The notes under the pieces were generated by a model. That model ran no database searches. It was not told the origin of the DNA and saw only the letters and a program-made list of their open reading frames with translations. Below are positions 30,012 through 40,207 of a stretch of DNA of 64,000 bases, in pieces (within the stretch, counting starts at the first letter, position 1; every line of letters begins with the position of its first letter). The stretch spans positions 248,001-312,000 of the forward strand of contig NZ_QHLX01000003.1 of the NCBI RefSeq assembly GCF_004135675.1. Reading direction: 5' to 3'. Source of the DNA: Marinitoga lauensis (GTDB lineage Bacteria; Thermotogota; Thermotogae; Petrotogales; Petrotogaceae). The position numbers and the translations under genes are program-made.

Positions 30012-30938
30012 ATGGAAAAGTTTATTGTGTTTTTGCTGTTAATATTATTTTCATTTCCATTTTTTATCCCGTTTTTTATAGAAAAAATCGATGTTCCTGT
30101 AATCTATCAATTGACAAATATCGATTTAAATAAAATAACTACATATTATAGACCAAAATATTTGATAATAGATTACTCAAAAAATGGAAGTGAGAAAAAT
30201 AAATTTAGCCATTGGGATATAAGCCGGATAAAAAGCAAGGATATAATTCCACTTGCTTATTTAAGCATTGGCGAAGCAGAGGACTATCGATTTTATTGGA
30301 ATGAAAAATGGTATTATGATCCACCAGAATGGTTAGATGCCGAAAATCCAAAATGGGAAGGAAATTACAAAGTAAAATATTGGTATAAAGAATGGAAAAA
30401 CATAATATTTTCATATTTAGATAAAATTATTTCTCAAGGTTTTTCCGGTGTTTATCTTGATTTGATAGATAGTTATATTTATTGGGCAGATAATGGATAT
30501 AATATAAAAATGACTGCTTCAGAAATGATCGATTTTGTGTTAGAAATTGCAGAATATGCAAGAAAGAAAAACCCTAATTTTTTAATCGTTCCGCAAAATG
30601 CAGAAGAAATATTAGAATATGATGATAAAGGAGAATATATAAAAAACATTTCCGGAATAGGTGTAGAGAGTTTATTTTATAAAAAGAATAGAAAACGTTC
30701 AGATAAATATATAAGTAATAGACTAAGATATATATTAAGAATTAAAGATGCAGGTAAATTCGTTCTGGTTACAGATTATGTGTATAATCCCCAAAAAATA
30801 AATGAAGATAATATAAAAGATTTCATAAAATTATGCGAAAAATACGGCTTTTATGGTTATCCAGCCAATACAAATCAAAAATTGGATGATATATCAGGAG
30901 CTTTAAAATATTATAAAGTAGAAGAGGTGAAAAAATGA
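30012..30938 (+). CDS. GH114-type glycosidase, likely exported endo-polygalactosaminidase
   Basis: GH114 enzymes cut alpha-1,4-linked polygalactosamine, the chemistry found in Pel-type polymers. It has 308 residues from ATG 30012 (RBS AGGTGAT). The N-terminus is a signal anchor (FIVFLLLILFSFPFFIPFF). A TIM-barrel follows with YLIIDYSK, IPLAYLSIGEAEDYR (acidic residues on a strand end), GVYLDLIDSY (Asp on the next strand) and ALKYYK at the end. These fit the Thermotoga GH114-like fold, which is also related to the hydrolase half of PelA. It is five genes downstream of pelG in the same overlapping operon, so it probably trims the polymer. It overlaps the next gene by 4 bp. Confidence 0.82.
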   Translation: MEKFIVFLLLILFSFPFFIPFFIEKIDVPVIYQLTNIDLNKITTYYRPKYLIIDYSKNGSEKNKFSHWDISRIKSKDIIPLAYLSIGEAEDYRFYWNEKWYYDPPEWLDAENPKWEGNYKVKYWYKEWKNIIFSYLDKIISQGFSGVYLDLIDSYIYWADNGYNIKMTASEMIDFVLEIAEYARKKNPNFLIVPQNAEEILEYDDKGEYIKNISGIGVESLFYKKNRKRSDKYISNRLRYILRIKDAGKFVLVTDYVYNPQKINEDNIKDFIKLCEKYGFYGYPANTNQKLDDISGALKYYKVEEVKK

Positions 30939-32393
30939 GGATAGCTTTTTTTAACCCTCAAGGGAATTTTGATAAAAACAGTTCAAGATTAACAGAACAC
31001 CCGGATTTTGGAGGACAATTAATTTATGTTAGAGAAGTTGCCATGGAATTATCAAAATTGGGTATTGAAGTTGATATTTTTACAAGGAAAATAATTGATG
31101 ATAATTGGCCTGAATTTAAAGAAGATTTTGATTATTACGAAGGATATAATAATTTAAAAATTATAAGAATTCCTTTTGGTGGAAATAAGTTTTTAAGAAA
31201 AGAATTATTATGGCCACATTTAAAAGAGTTTGCAGAAGGTATTTTGAAATATTATGATTCTATCGATAAAATGCCGGATTTTGTTACCACTCATTATGGG
31301 GATGGAGGTATTACCGGGGCAATATTTGAAGATATTACCAATATACCATTTTCGTTTACAGCACACTCACTTGGGGCTCAAAAAATAGATAAATTAGGAG
31401 TGAATAAATTTAATTTTGATGACTATGATAGTGAATATAATTTTTCTATAAGAATAAATGCTGAAAGAGTTTCTATGAACCGTTCTGCATTTAATATAGT
31501 AAGTACTAATCTTGAAAGATTTGAGCAATATGGTCATCCATTATATAATGATGTGGTGGATGTAAACGATGATAGTAAATTTAAAGTTATTCCTCCAGGG
31601 GTAAATATTAAAATATTTTCAGCAGAAAGTAATGAGTTAGATAAAGTTTTTGGGAAGAAATAGAAAAATATTTAATTAGAGATATTAAAAATAAAGATAA
31701 ACAATATATAGTTGTTTCAAGCAGAGTTGATGAAAAAAAGAATCATTTGGGTGTGGTAAGAGCATATGCTAGGTCTAAAGAGTTACAAAATAGGACTAAT
31801 CTTGTTATTTTTGTCAGAGGGCTAAAAAACGGATTTGAAGATATAAATAAATTATCTGAGAAAGAACAAAGAATAATAGGAGAAATAAAAAGAATTATGG
31901 AAGATCACAATTTATTTGGTAAAATATCTTTATTTGATGTACCGGGACAGGAAGAATTAGCAAGTGCTTATAGATATTTTGTAAGAAAAAGATCAATATT
32001 TGTTTTACCAGCATTTTATGAACCTTTTGGATTAGCCCCTATTGAAGCTGCCGCAGTAGGACTTGCAGTTGTAGCAACCAAAAATGGGGCCCAACTGAGT
32101 CTTTTGATCAAGGCAAATATGGGGTTTTAATAGATCCTTTTGATATAGAAGATATTGCAAAAGGTATGTTGGAAGGATTGACAAATTTTGATAAATATTC
32201 TAAATTAGGTAAGAAAAGAGTTCTTGAAAATTATACATGGGAGATTACAGCAAAAAGATACTTAGAAAGTATAGAAGAATATTTAAAAAATCCTATGAAA
32301 CGAAGTGGATATATAAAAATACCAGAATTCTTCTTTAATAAAGAAAAAGAGGTAGATAAAAGTATAATATTAAAATATCTGAAATCAAAATAG
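30935..32393 (+). CDS. Sucrose-phosphate-synthase-like GT4 glycosyltransferase (frameshifted)
   Basis: About 485 residues. The N-terminus FFNPQGNFDKNSSRLTEHPDFGGQL and HYGDGGITGAIFEDI are characteristic of bacterial sucrose-phosphate or mannosylfructose-phosphate synthases. The donor half has VSSRVDEKKNHLGVVRAY and PAFYEPFGLAPIEAAAVG. The frame breaks near 31650 (one T missing, restoring KVFWEEIEKYLI) and in the G-run at 32086-32089 (restoring TKNGGPTESFDQGKYG). Together with the PfkB kinase it would fit synthesis or recycling of a sucrose-type solute. Last gene of the operon. Confidence 0.85.
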
Positions 32394-32404
32394 AACATTA
32401 ATCT

Positions 32405-32425
32405 AAACGCCCATTAAGGGCGTTT
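32405..32425 (+). terminator. First of two near-identical operon-end hairpins
   Basis: The stem is AAACGCCC-ATTAA-GGGCGTTT. The T-run here is interrupted, but a second copy with a full T-run lies at 32626-32648, on the far side of an inserted element. Confidence 0.6.
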
Positions 32426-32624
32426 CAGTTTGTAGACAAAGTACAAAATAAAATACTCAAATAATATTCGCTCATCCGGTGAAAATTCTTAAACTCTTCG
32501 CTCTGCGAAGGGGTTAGGATAAATATTTTTATTATAAAAAATAACCCTAAACCTTTCGCTTCGCGAAATGTTTAGGATTCGCTCATATTATTTTTTCTTA
32601 TTTTATTTTGTCAACAGTCTGAAA
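32423..32624. repeat. MITE-like element with terminal inverted repeats
   Basis: The left end is TTTCAGTTTGTAGACAAA (32423-32440) and the right end reads, on the minus strand, TTTCAGACTGTTGACAAA (32624-32607). Both continue into CAAAATAAAATA. The element is about 200 bp without a coding frame. Inside is the palindrome unit: CTTCGC-TCT-GCGAAG at 32496-32510 and TTTCGCTTCGCGAAA at 32554-32568, joined by TTAGGAT and AT-rich DNA. Its right end is nearly identical to that of the element at 52033-52319. The copies of GCCCATTAAGGGCG on both sides could be a target duplication. Confidence 0.65.
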
Positions 32625-32625
32625 T

Positions 32626-32648
32626 GCCCATTAAGGGCGTTTTTTTGT
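32626..32648 (+). terminator. Rho-independent terminator (second copy)
   Basis: GCCC-ATTAA-GGGC is followed by a T-run. It is probably the working terminator of the pel-like operon, now displaced about 220 bp by the inserted element. Confidence 0.75.
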
Positions 32649-32672
32649 AAAAAAAGAGCCTCCGCGAGGCTC
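32649..32672 (-). terminator. Terminator of ssrA
   Basis: On the minus strand GAGCCTC-GCG-GAGGCTC is followed by seven Ts, immediately after the encoded CCA end of tmRNA. Confidence 0.9.
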
Positions 32673-32675
32673 TGC

Positions 32676-33036
32676 TGGTGGAGACGGCGGGAGTCGAACC
32701 CGCGTCCGAAAGCAGAGTAAGCCGGACGTCTCCGAGCGCAGCCTGTGTTTTAAGATTCACTTAATCTTCTCCCACAGGCAGGATAAGATTAAGCTATCTC
32801 CCTAAGTTGTCCCCAAAAACTCGGGAGAAATGTTTTTGGGTAAGGGCCATAATTATGACGTCCTATTCAACCATTTGGCCCAGAACGGTTGAAAGGACGG
32901 CTGCTAATTATATTAAGCAGCTAAAGCGTAATTTTCTTCGGCAATTCTCTTTTTTGACCGATTGTTTAACGTGGTTACAGTCGTCCACGGCTCGCTTTCC
33001 GACTTACTCCACCCCCGTCGAAACCGTTTCGTCCCC
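32676..33036 (-). ncRNA. ssrA: Transfer-messenger RNA (tmRNA)
   Basis: tmRNA rescues stalled ribosomes and tags the unfinished protein. The 5' end GGGGACG pairs with CGTCTCC at the 3' end, with CCA encoded at 32676. The T-arm GCGGGTTCGACTCCCGC is present, and the 5' part shows the typical GAAACGGTTTCGACGGGGG. The reading frame at 32942-32913 encodes the tag AEENYALAA followed by TAA. Several hairpins suited to pseudoknots lie on both sides. The length of 361 nt is normal, and the molecule is in one piece and not permuted. A strong promoter precedes it and a terminator follows. Confidence 0.97.
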
Positions 33037-33047
33037 AGGCGGTATAG

Positions 33048-33076
33048 ATTATAACATAAAGATAAGATTTTTTCAA
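33048..33076 (-). promoter_or_regulatory. Promoter of ssrA
   Basis: TTGAAA (33076-33071), a 17-bp spacer and TATAAT (33053-33048) on the minus strand, ending 11 bp before the mature tmRNA 5' end. It is the best sigma-70-type promoter in the window. Confidence 0.85.
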
Positions 33077-33111
33077 CTATTAAGACGATAAAAATTCGAA
33101 TAAGTTTTGAA

Positions 33112-34371
33112 TTATTCTTTAACGTTTATTATTTTTTTGATTATTGAATTGTAATTATAATACATGCACTCTATTTCAAAAGTATATGATTGAGGAAAGT
33201 TTTCATTTATAGGCACTTTAAATCTATTTTTATATATTTTGATTTTTTCTTTGTTATGATAAATCCGAAAATTATTTATAACTTTTTCCTGAGCATTTGA
33301 AAATAAAATCGTTGGATTCTTTACTTCAAAAACAGCATAATTTCTTTCCTTTCCAAGGTAATCAATATTTATATTTATTTTCTTTATATTTTTTGGATTA
33401 TTTTCTATTTCTATAGTTTTTATTCCGTTGATATATTTCTCATTAACATTTGTTTCAAAATACAAATCATAAATTCCTGGATTTTTAAATGGTTCTAAAA
33501 TTAGCGAATTATTTAAATAAGAATAGTTGATTTCTCTATAATCACCTAAAATTTTAAAATTCCAGAATTTAATATTATATTTTTTTATTTCATTGGAATA
33601 TTTGTCATATACTTTTATATTTTTAATTCTTAAAAGATATTCGTTATCTGTAAAAAGAATATTTTTATCAAAATCAAAAGAAATTTTAAATGGTTTATCC
33701 GGTAATACTTCTAAATGTATGTCTTTTACTTTATTTTTATTAGCAAAAATAGATATGTTATATTTACCTGCTTTATATATAGCAGGAATAGTTATTTTTA
33801 TTTCTCCAAATTCATTTGTTTTACCGGCATAGATTATTTTTTCATTGTTTATACTATAAAAAATATTTATATTTTCTGAAAAAAAAGTATTATATGTGGC
33901 AATTAATTTGATATTTTCTTTTTCTCCTGCACGTATTTTTAAATAGTCTGGACTTTTAATATATAAAATTTTATCTTCTCCAAATTTTATAATAGGTATA
34001 GATAAACCAATACCAAAGTATTGGGTCATATTTTTATTTAAATTATAATTTAAATAAAAATTATATAATTTTGCCTTTATACCAATTGAATACATGGAAT
34101 CATATTTAATATATGGTTCCACATAGAGCTTTCCAAAATTTGCAAAAGTAGAAATAATACCAGAAGGTTGGAAGTTCAAAGAGCTTCCAACCTGTAATTT
34201 TAAAGGTATATTACCAAAATCATATCCAACGTATATTGAATGCATATTGATAGAAGTAAAAGAACTATCATATTTAAAAAAATCATAATCATAATTAATA
34301 AAAATATTATTTAAACGTCCAAAAGATATTATTGAAAGAATTATAATTATTAGAGTTAAAACTTTTTTCAT
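33112..34371 (-). CDS. Predicted exported envelope protein with beta-rich N-terminus and Ig-like modules
   Basis: No family is recognised. It has 419 residues from ATG 34371 (GGGGGATTAAT before it). Residues 1-18 form a signal peptide (VLTLIIIILSIISFG). Residues 20-140 are aromatic-rich alternating strands (FINYDYDFF, YVGYDFGNIPLKLQVG, PYIKYDSMYSIGIKAKLYNFYLNYNL), like an outer-membrane or toga beta-sheet. From about residue 150 there are three or so Ig-like segments (IKITIPAIYKAGKYNISIFAN; PGIYDLYFETNVN). It follows the giant fibronectin-type lipoprotein by 14 bp, and the two are probably made together as surface components. Confidence 0.65.
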   Translation of the reverse strand: MKKVLTLIIIILSIISFGRLNNIFINYDYDFFKYDSSFTSINMHSIYVGYDFGNIPLKLQVGSSLNFQPSGIISTFANFGKLYVEPYIKYDSMYSIGIKAKLYNFYLNYNLNKNMTQYFGIGLSIPIIKFGEDKILYIKSPDYLKIRAGEKENIKLIATYNTFFSENINIFYSINNEKIIYAGKTNEFGEIKITIPAIYKAGKYNISIFANKNKVKDIHLEVLPDKPFKISFDFDKNILFTDNEYLLRIKNIKVYDKYSNEIKKYNIKFWNFKILGDYREINYSYLNNSLILEPFKNPGIYDLYFETNVNEKYINGIKTIEIENNPKNIKKININIDYLGKERNYAVFEVKNPTILFSNAQEKVINNFRIYHNKEKIKIYKNRFKVPINENFPQSYTFEIECMYYNYNSIIKKIINVKE

Positions 34372-34385
34372 ATTAATCCCCCATT

Positions 34386-37300
34386 CTATTCCGGTGTGCT
34401 CCATCCATTTAATTTAGAATCAGTTTTTATTATATAAGCATTACCATATTCGGTATCACCAAATGATTTTGTCTTTCCAAATATAATATATCCACCATCA
34501 TTGGTTTTTATTATTCCGTTTGCGGTATCTTCATCACCTCGCCCAAATATATGTCCTGAAAGATAATTTAAATTATCATCGAGTTTTATAACTTCAATAT
34601 ATCCATTAGAATCATTTAATAATATTAAATATCCATCAGAAACCTTTAAAATATCGGCAAAAGAATCCACGTAATTATTTTCATAAACAGGAGACCAGAT
34701 TTTATTCAATCTATAATCATATTTTTTGATAATTAAATCATTATTCTTAAATCCTATCGCAACTATATATGTTCCATCTGCTATTACCTTTGAAATATTA
34801 TCCATATCATCTACTATTAAGGTTGCCTCAGGAGATAATGCTTCATCTAATTTTATCAAATAACCGCTACTTTCTGAATAACCACAAACTATATATTTAT
34901 TATTTCCATCTTCATCAATGATGCTTATAACAGAATTCAATTTCAAACTATCAAAAGATTTAGTATTTAACAATGTTGAACCATCAGAAATATCAATCTT
35001 TGAAATAAATCCATCACCAGAATTATTTCCAACAATTAAATACTGATTTTCTGCCAATTTTAAATAATCTTTTATATCATCTGCAGGGATACTTGTTGAT
35101 GTGGAAACTATACTAATTAAATCATCACTCTTATGCTCTTCAAAGAATATATTATTTGAACTAATTCCTATTACTAATAAATTAGAATTATTATAATCTA
35201 CAAATTTAGGAGTAACAGAAATAGAATTAGAATCGGTCTGAGTTCCAGAAGAATCTAATTTTATTAAATTATATTTGGATCCATCCTTTTGAATCATAAT
35301 TAGTTCATCTACAGTGGTTACAAGAGCATCAATTATTTCATTTTCTTCAATTGTATCCCCTCTTTCAATTGTAAAGATATTGGTATCAATAGAGTTGGTT
35401 GTAAAGGAAATAGTTTTTTCACTAAAATCACTTTTTTCGTCTATAGCCCGTACTTTCCAGTAATATGTGGTATTAGGTTGAAGTTTTGATGCATAATATG
35501 ATTTATCTAATGTATTGTATAAAATAGTGCTATAATCTGTGTCATCTAAAGATTTCAATAAATCATATGTAATATTTTGACCTTCAGGGTCATTTGCATA
35601 CCAGGTTATTGATGCTTCTAAGCCATTATATAACGTATAGTTGATCTCTGGGATATCAGGGTTTAGATTAGTTGTAAAATTCATTATTTCTGATTCAGTT
35701 GATCCATCATATGAATCTTTTGCAATAATCTTCCAATAATATGTAGTTCCTTCTTTTAAAGCGCTTAAATTATAAGAGTTGTAAATATAATCAGTTGCAA
35801 TTTTGGTTAAATTAGACCTATTAGTTCCAAAGTATAAATCATATTTAAGAGTATCGTTATTATTATCGTATGCATTCCATTTTAAAGTAACATTTTTTTC
35901 TATTCCTAAAGAATTATTGGATGGATAAAATTTATCTTCCTCAAAACCTGGAAACGCATTGGTTTTAAACGATTTTATCTCAGATTCAGTTTTTCCTCCT
36001 TTATCATCATAAGCGATTATCTTCCAATAATACGTTTCACCATATTCTAGATTAGATAGTATATATTCAGATAAAATAGTAGAGTCAACTAAATTTAAAT
36101 TATTTTCAGATGTTCCTAAATATATTTCATATATTAAATTATCTCCATCGGGATCATATGCACTCCAGTAAATTTTATCACCATTTTTCATATGCTCTAA
36201 ATTATCTGAACGTAATGAATCATTATAAATAATAGGTAATTTAGTTGTTGAAAAAGTTATTTCCGTTGAATCTGAAGAGCCTTTGTCATCTTTGGCAGTA
36301 ATTTGTAATATATAATTTGAATTAGGTAATAACTTTAAAGAATAGTTGTTATTAGATGTAGTATATTTTTGTGTTTCATAGCCATTTCCGCTTAACTTAA
36401 TGTCAAAAGTTAACTGATCACCATCTTTATCATTTGCTTTCCAATTTATATTTGGATTTAAGGAAACATTAGTTGAACCACTGGATAAGCTTATAAAAGT
36501 TATATGGGCTTATAAGTGGTGGTAAATTTTCTAAAATCAGTTTCTGTAACACCATGCATTTCATCTACAAGTTTTAATTTCCAATAATATGTAGTTCCTG
36601 GTTTTAATATTTCGTTGATTGTATAATCATTAGTTCCATTTGCATTAGAAATATATTCGCTGCTTAGATCATCAACGGTTTCTCCAAAATAAATATATAT
36701 ATTAAAAGTAGAAGAGTCGTGATCATCTGCATTCCATATAATTTTGGGGTTTAAAGGTATATTTGTTTCGTCATTTTGTGGTGAAAAATCTAATAAAATA
36801 GGGGGGTATTAATATTTAATGAAATAGAATTTCCTTTTATATAAAAACCTTTATTATTGAAAGCTTTTACGTAAACATTATAAATTCCGCCTTCTGGAAT
36901 ATTAATTGTTGTATAATTTTCCATAATATTTGTAGCAATGGGTGTTTCTATTCCATCCTTTTCTTTATATACATTATAATATGTGGCCTTTAAGCTATTT
37001 GACCATTGTATTTTCATTTTATTAGGATATTTATTTTCATTAAATGTATATTCTTTTGAAGGATCATAATAATCATATATATTTGTAATGTCAGGATAAT
37101 TATATGGAGCAGAATCGGTAGTGAATGTTGCTTCACTTGAAATGGACGTTGCTAAATTACTATCTATTGCCATAACTTTCCATACATATGTTTTATTTGC
37201 TGTTAAATTTTCCAGTGTGTAATTTGAATTTAGTGTTGTTGCAATTTCAGTATTATCAAGATAAATTTTATAATATAAATCATCATTATCTTGATCAGTA

Positions 37301-39460
37301 GCATTCCATTTTAAAGTAACTGTAGCTTCTAACTTTTTTTCAGAAATAGGATAAATTAAAGTGATTGTTGGCTGATGAGTTGTTTTAAATGTTTGAGTTG
37401 CTGAAATGGTAGTAGCCAGACTGCTATCTTTTACTAAAACACTCCATGAATATTCAGTATCTGGGAGCAAAAAATCATCATATACTAGAGATGTAGAATT
37501 TGTCGTTTTAATTATTGTTTTATCTGGAAGAACAAGGTTTAAAATATATTTTAGTTCATCATTATCTGTATCTGTTGAATTCCATGAAAATACTGGTTTT
37601 AAAGATTCATTGTTCCCCTTTGGAGTTTCTAATTCTATTTTAGGAGCTGATGTTGTGGTGAAATAATTTATTCCACCTGTTGCTGAAGCATTTTTACTAT
37701 CGTAAACAACAATTTTCCACTTGTATGTGGTTTGAGGTAATAAATAATAATTAAATTTATAACTATTTTCTGTCAATGTCGCTATTAAAGATAAATTTTC
37801 AGAATTTTTTGAAAAATATAAATTGTAATATGAAATTTCATCATCAGGATCTTCAAAATTCCATTTTAATTCGGGCTTCAAATCTATATTTTTTGTATTA
37901 TTATCAGGGAAAATATCTTTAAAAAGAGGTTTCTTATTTGTCATAAAGGTTGCCGTATTACTTATGGCTGTGGCATTATTTGAATCAATTGCTTCAACCT
38001 GCCAATAATAGATTTTACCGTAATCAAGATTATGAAGTATATAATAATTATTGTTAACATTTTTTTTAAAAGATAAATTATCTTGACTATCTCCAAAATA
38101 AATATTATAAGTTAATTTATTATCATCAATATCGTATGACTCCCAGGTTAAAGTAGCAATGTCTGTTGGAACATTTATTTCATTATTTGGATATAAATTA
38201 TATGGCTTGACAGGATCTGAATTTGTTCTGAATTTTATGACATTGCTTTTAGATATGTTGCCTTTTCCGTCATTGGCTGAGATTTGTATTGCATAATATT
38301 GCTTCTTTTTTAATTGAACATTATAAAAATTATTTTCTGTAATTTCATCTACCAGTAAATCTGTGGAAAAATCTATATTCTTAATATTGATATCAGGATT
38401 TTCCGAAATATTTTTTAATTTAATATTATAAGTTAGATCATCGTTATCAGTATCGGTAGAAATCCATGTTATTTTTGCATCAATAGGTATTCCAATAGCA
38501 TAGTTTTCTGTTTCTGTATTTTTTACAGGATATGTTATTTCAATTTCTGGTTTGTACGAGGTTGTAAATGATAAAATAGGGCTTTTAAAATTATTTTCTT
38601 CATCAATTATTTGCCAATAAAATTTAGTTCCAGATGGTAAGTTACCTATAGTATATTGTTTTTGATTGGTTTTTATATGATAATAATTATCTTTAGTTTT
38701 AGATAAATCTTCATTCGTAGATATAATTAATGTATAATTATTTGTATCGATTGTATAATCCATTTTAAAGTGATTTTATCCACAGGAATGCTATTTGCAT
38801 TACCAGAAGGTGAAAAATTATAAAAACCCAGATCAGCAACTTTAATTGACAGAGTTTTTTTACTACTCTCATTTAGATTATCAAATGCAATTAGTTTAAT
38901 GTAATAAGTCTTCCCGTAAGCCAACCCTTCTAATCTACAACTTGTATCTTTTCCAGAATAAAAAAGTTCTTTATCTGAAAAATTTGGATTTGTACTTTTG
39001 TATAGCTCATAATTTTTAATTCCATCTTTATCAGAGCACTCCATTTTAATTCTATATAACTTTTATAAATTGTAGTGTTATTTATGACAAAGGATATTTT
39101 AGGTTTATCAGTGGTTTTAATCTTATAAATTTCAGAGTCAGTATATTCATTGCCTTTAATAGTTCTGATTTTTATGTAATATTCTGTTTCAGGCTCTAAA
39201 TTCTCGAGTCTAATAGATGTATTGGAAGTGGATATTTTATTATCAAATAAAGTTGCAGATTTACCATAATATATTTCAAAATAAAAACCATTATTTTTTT
39301 CATTGCCTTCCAGCGTCCAGAATAAATCAATAGTTGTAGGAAGGTTATTGAATTCTGGTGGGTATGTTAAAATGGCCTTTGGTGGTTTAATTTTAAAAAT
39401 ACATGAACTTAATAGTAAAAATAAAGAGATTAATAATATATAAAATAAAATCTTTTTCAT
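34386..39460 (-). CDS. Giant lipoprotein with about 14 fibronectin-III-like repeats and a C-terminal propeller-like domain (frameshifted)
   Basis: About 1690 residues when rejoined. The N-terminus is a lipoprotein signal (ILLISLFLLLSSC), so it is anchored to a membrane. Repeats of about 95 residues follow, each ending in variants of TYYWKIIAxD...FTTN and starting with a WxAxDxDxDxLxYxIYxG strand pair; I count about 14. The last 370 residues form shorter repeats (NGIIKTNDGGYIIFGKT; LIKLDEAL; IIKTDSKL) typical of beta-propellers. Frames break near 39050, 38745 (one G, restoring LKWDYTIDTNNYTL), 36805 (one C) and 36510 (one C, restoring YKPHITFISL). It is probably a surface adhesin or sheath-linked protein; the ligand is unknown. 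Confidence 0.75.
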
Positions 39461-39512
39461 TCTATCACCTCGTTAGATTATTCCATGCGAGGTAAGAAAA
39501 TTCTTAAAGTAA

Positions 39513-40207
39513 TTATTTTTTTGAAATAAAATATAATAAATTTTCTTTAGGTTTTACAAACCTTGCGGGATAATCATTACCTTCAAGAATTTCTTTTAAT
39601 ATTTGTATCTTTTTTCCTCCAGCAAGGAGAAACATAATATTTTTACTATTATTAATGGCTTTATATGTGAATGTTATTCGAGGTATTTTAGGAATAGCCT
39701 GTTTAGGGAAGTTACGTCAATATATTTATCAACTGAAACTGGTGTATCTGGGAAAATAGAAGCTGTATGTCCATCATTTCCCATTCCCAATAGAATTAGA
39801 TCAAAAGAAACATCTTTCTTTTTATATTTAAAAAAGTTTAGAATTCTATTTTCATAATCTTCTGCACATTTTTCTATAGGTGAAATTTCTGTTTTAATTC
39901 TATATATATTACTTTTTGAAATGTCTATTTTTGAAATTAATGTTTCTACTGCCATTTTATAATTACTATATTCATTGTTTTTATCAACATAGCGTTCATC
40001 ACCAAAAAAGATGAATGTGTTATTCCAATTTATTTTATTTTTATATTCAAAAGATAAAATTTCGTATAACAATTTTGGAGTATTTCCTCCTGCTAATACC
40101 AGAGTAAAATAACCCTGTTTTTTTATATAATAATTATAAAAATTATAAATAGTTTTTGCGGCATCAAAGCTCATCTCGTTAATGTTTTCATAATTAATAA
40201 CTCTCAT
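39513..40207 (-). CDS. pgl: 6-phosphogluconolactonase (frameshifted)
   Basis: Pgl hydrolyses 6-phosphogluconolactone, the product of Zwf. About 231 residues. LVLAGGNTPKLLYEIL, FFGDERYVDKNNEYSNY and ILLGMGNDGHTASIFPDTP are the family signatures. One missing base near 39715 hides the C-terminus, which reads LAGGKKIQILKEILEGNDYPARFVKP when repaired. The start ATG 40207 shares a base with the zwf stop and has GGAGG 8 bp upstream; an alternative start four codons earlier would overlap zwf. Confidence 0.92.

Noticed and set aside
32807..33091. 94-residue open frame on the plus strand
   Set aside because: It lies wholly over the tmRNA gene and its promoter on the opposite strand and has no ribosome site or recognisable family.
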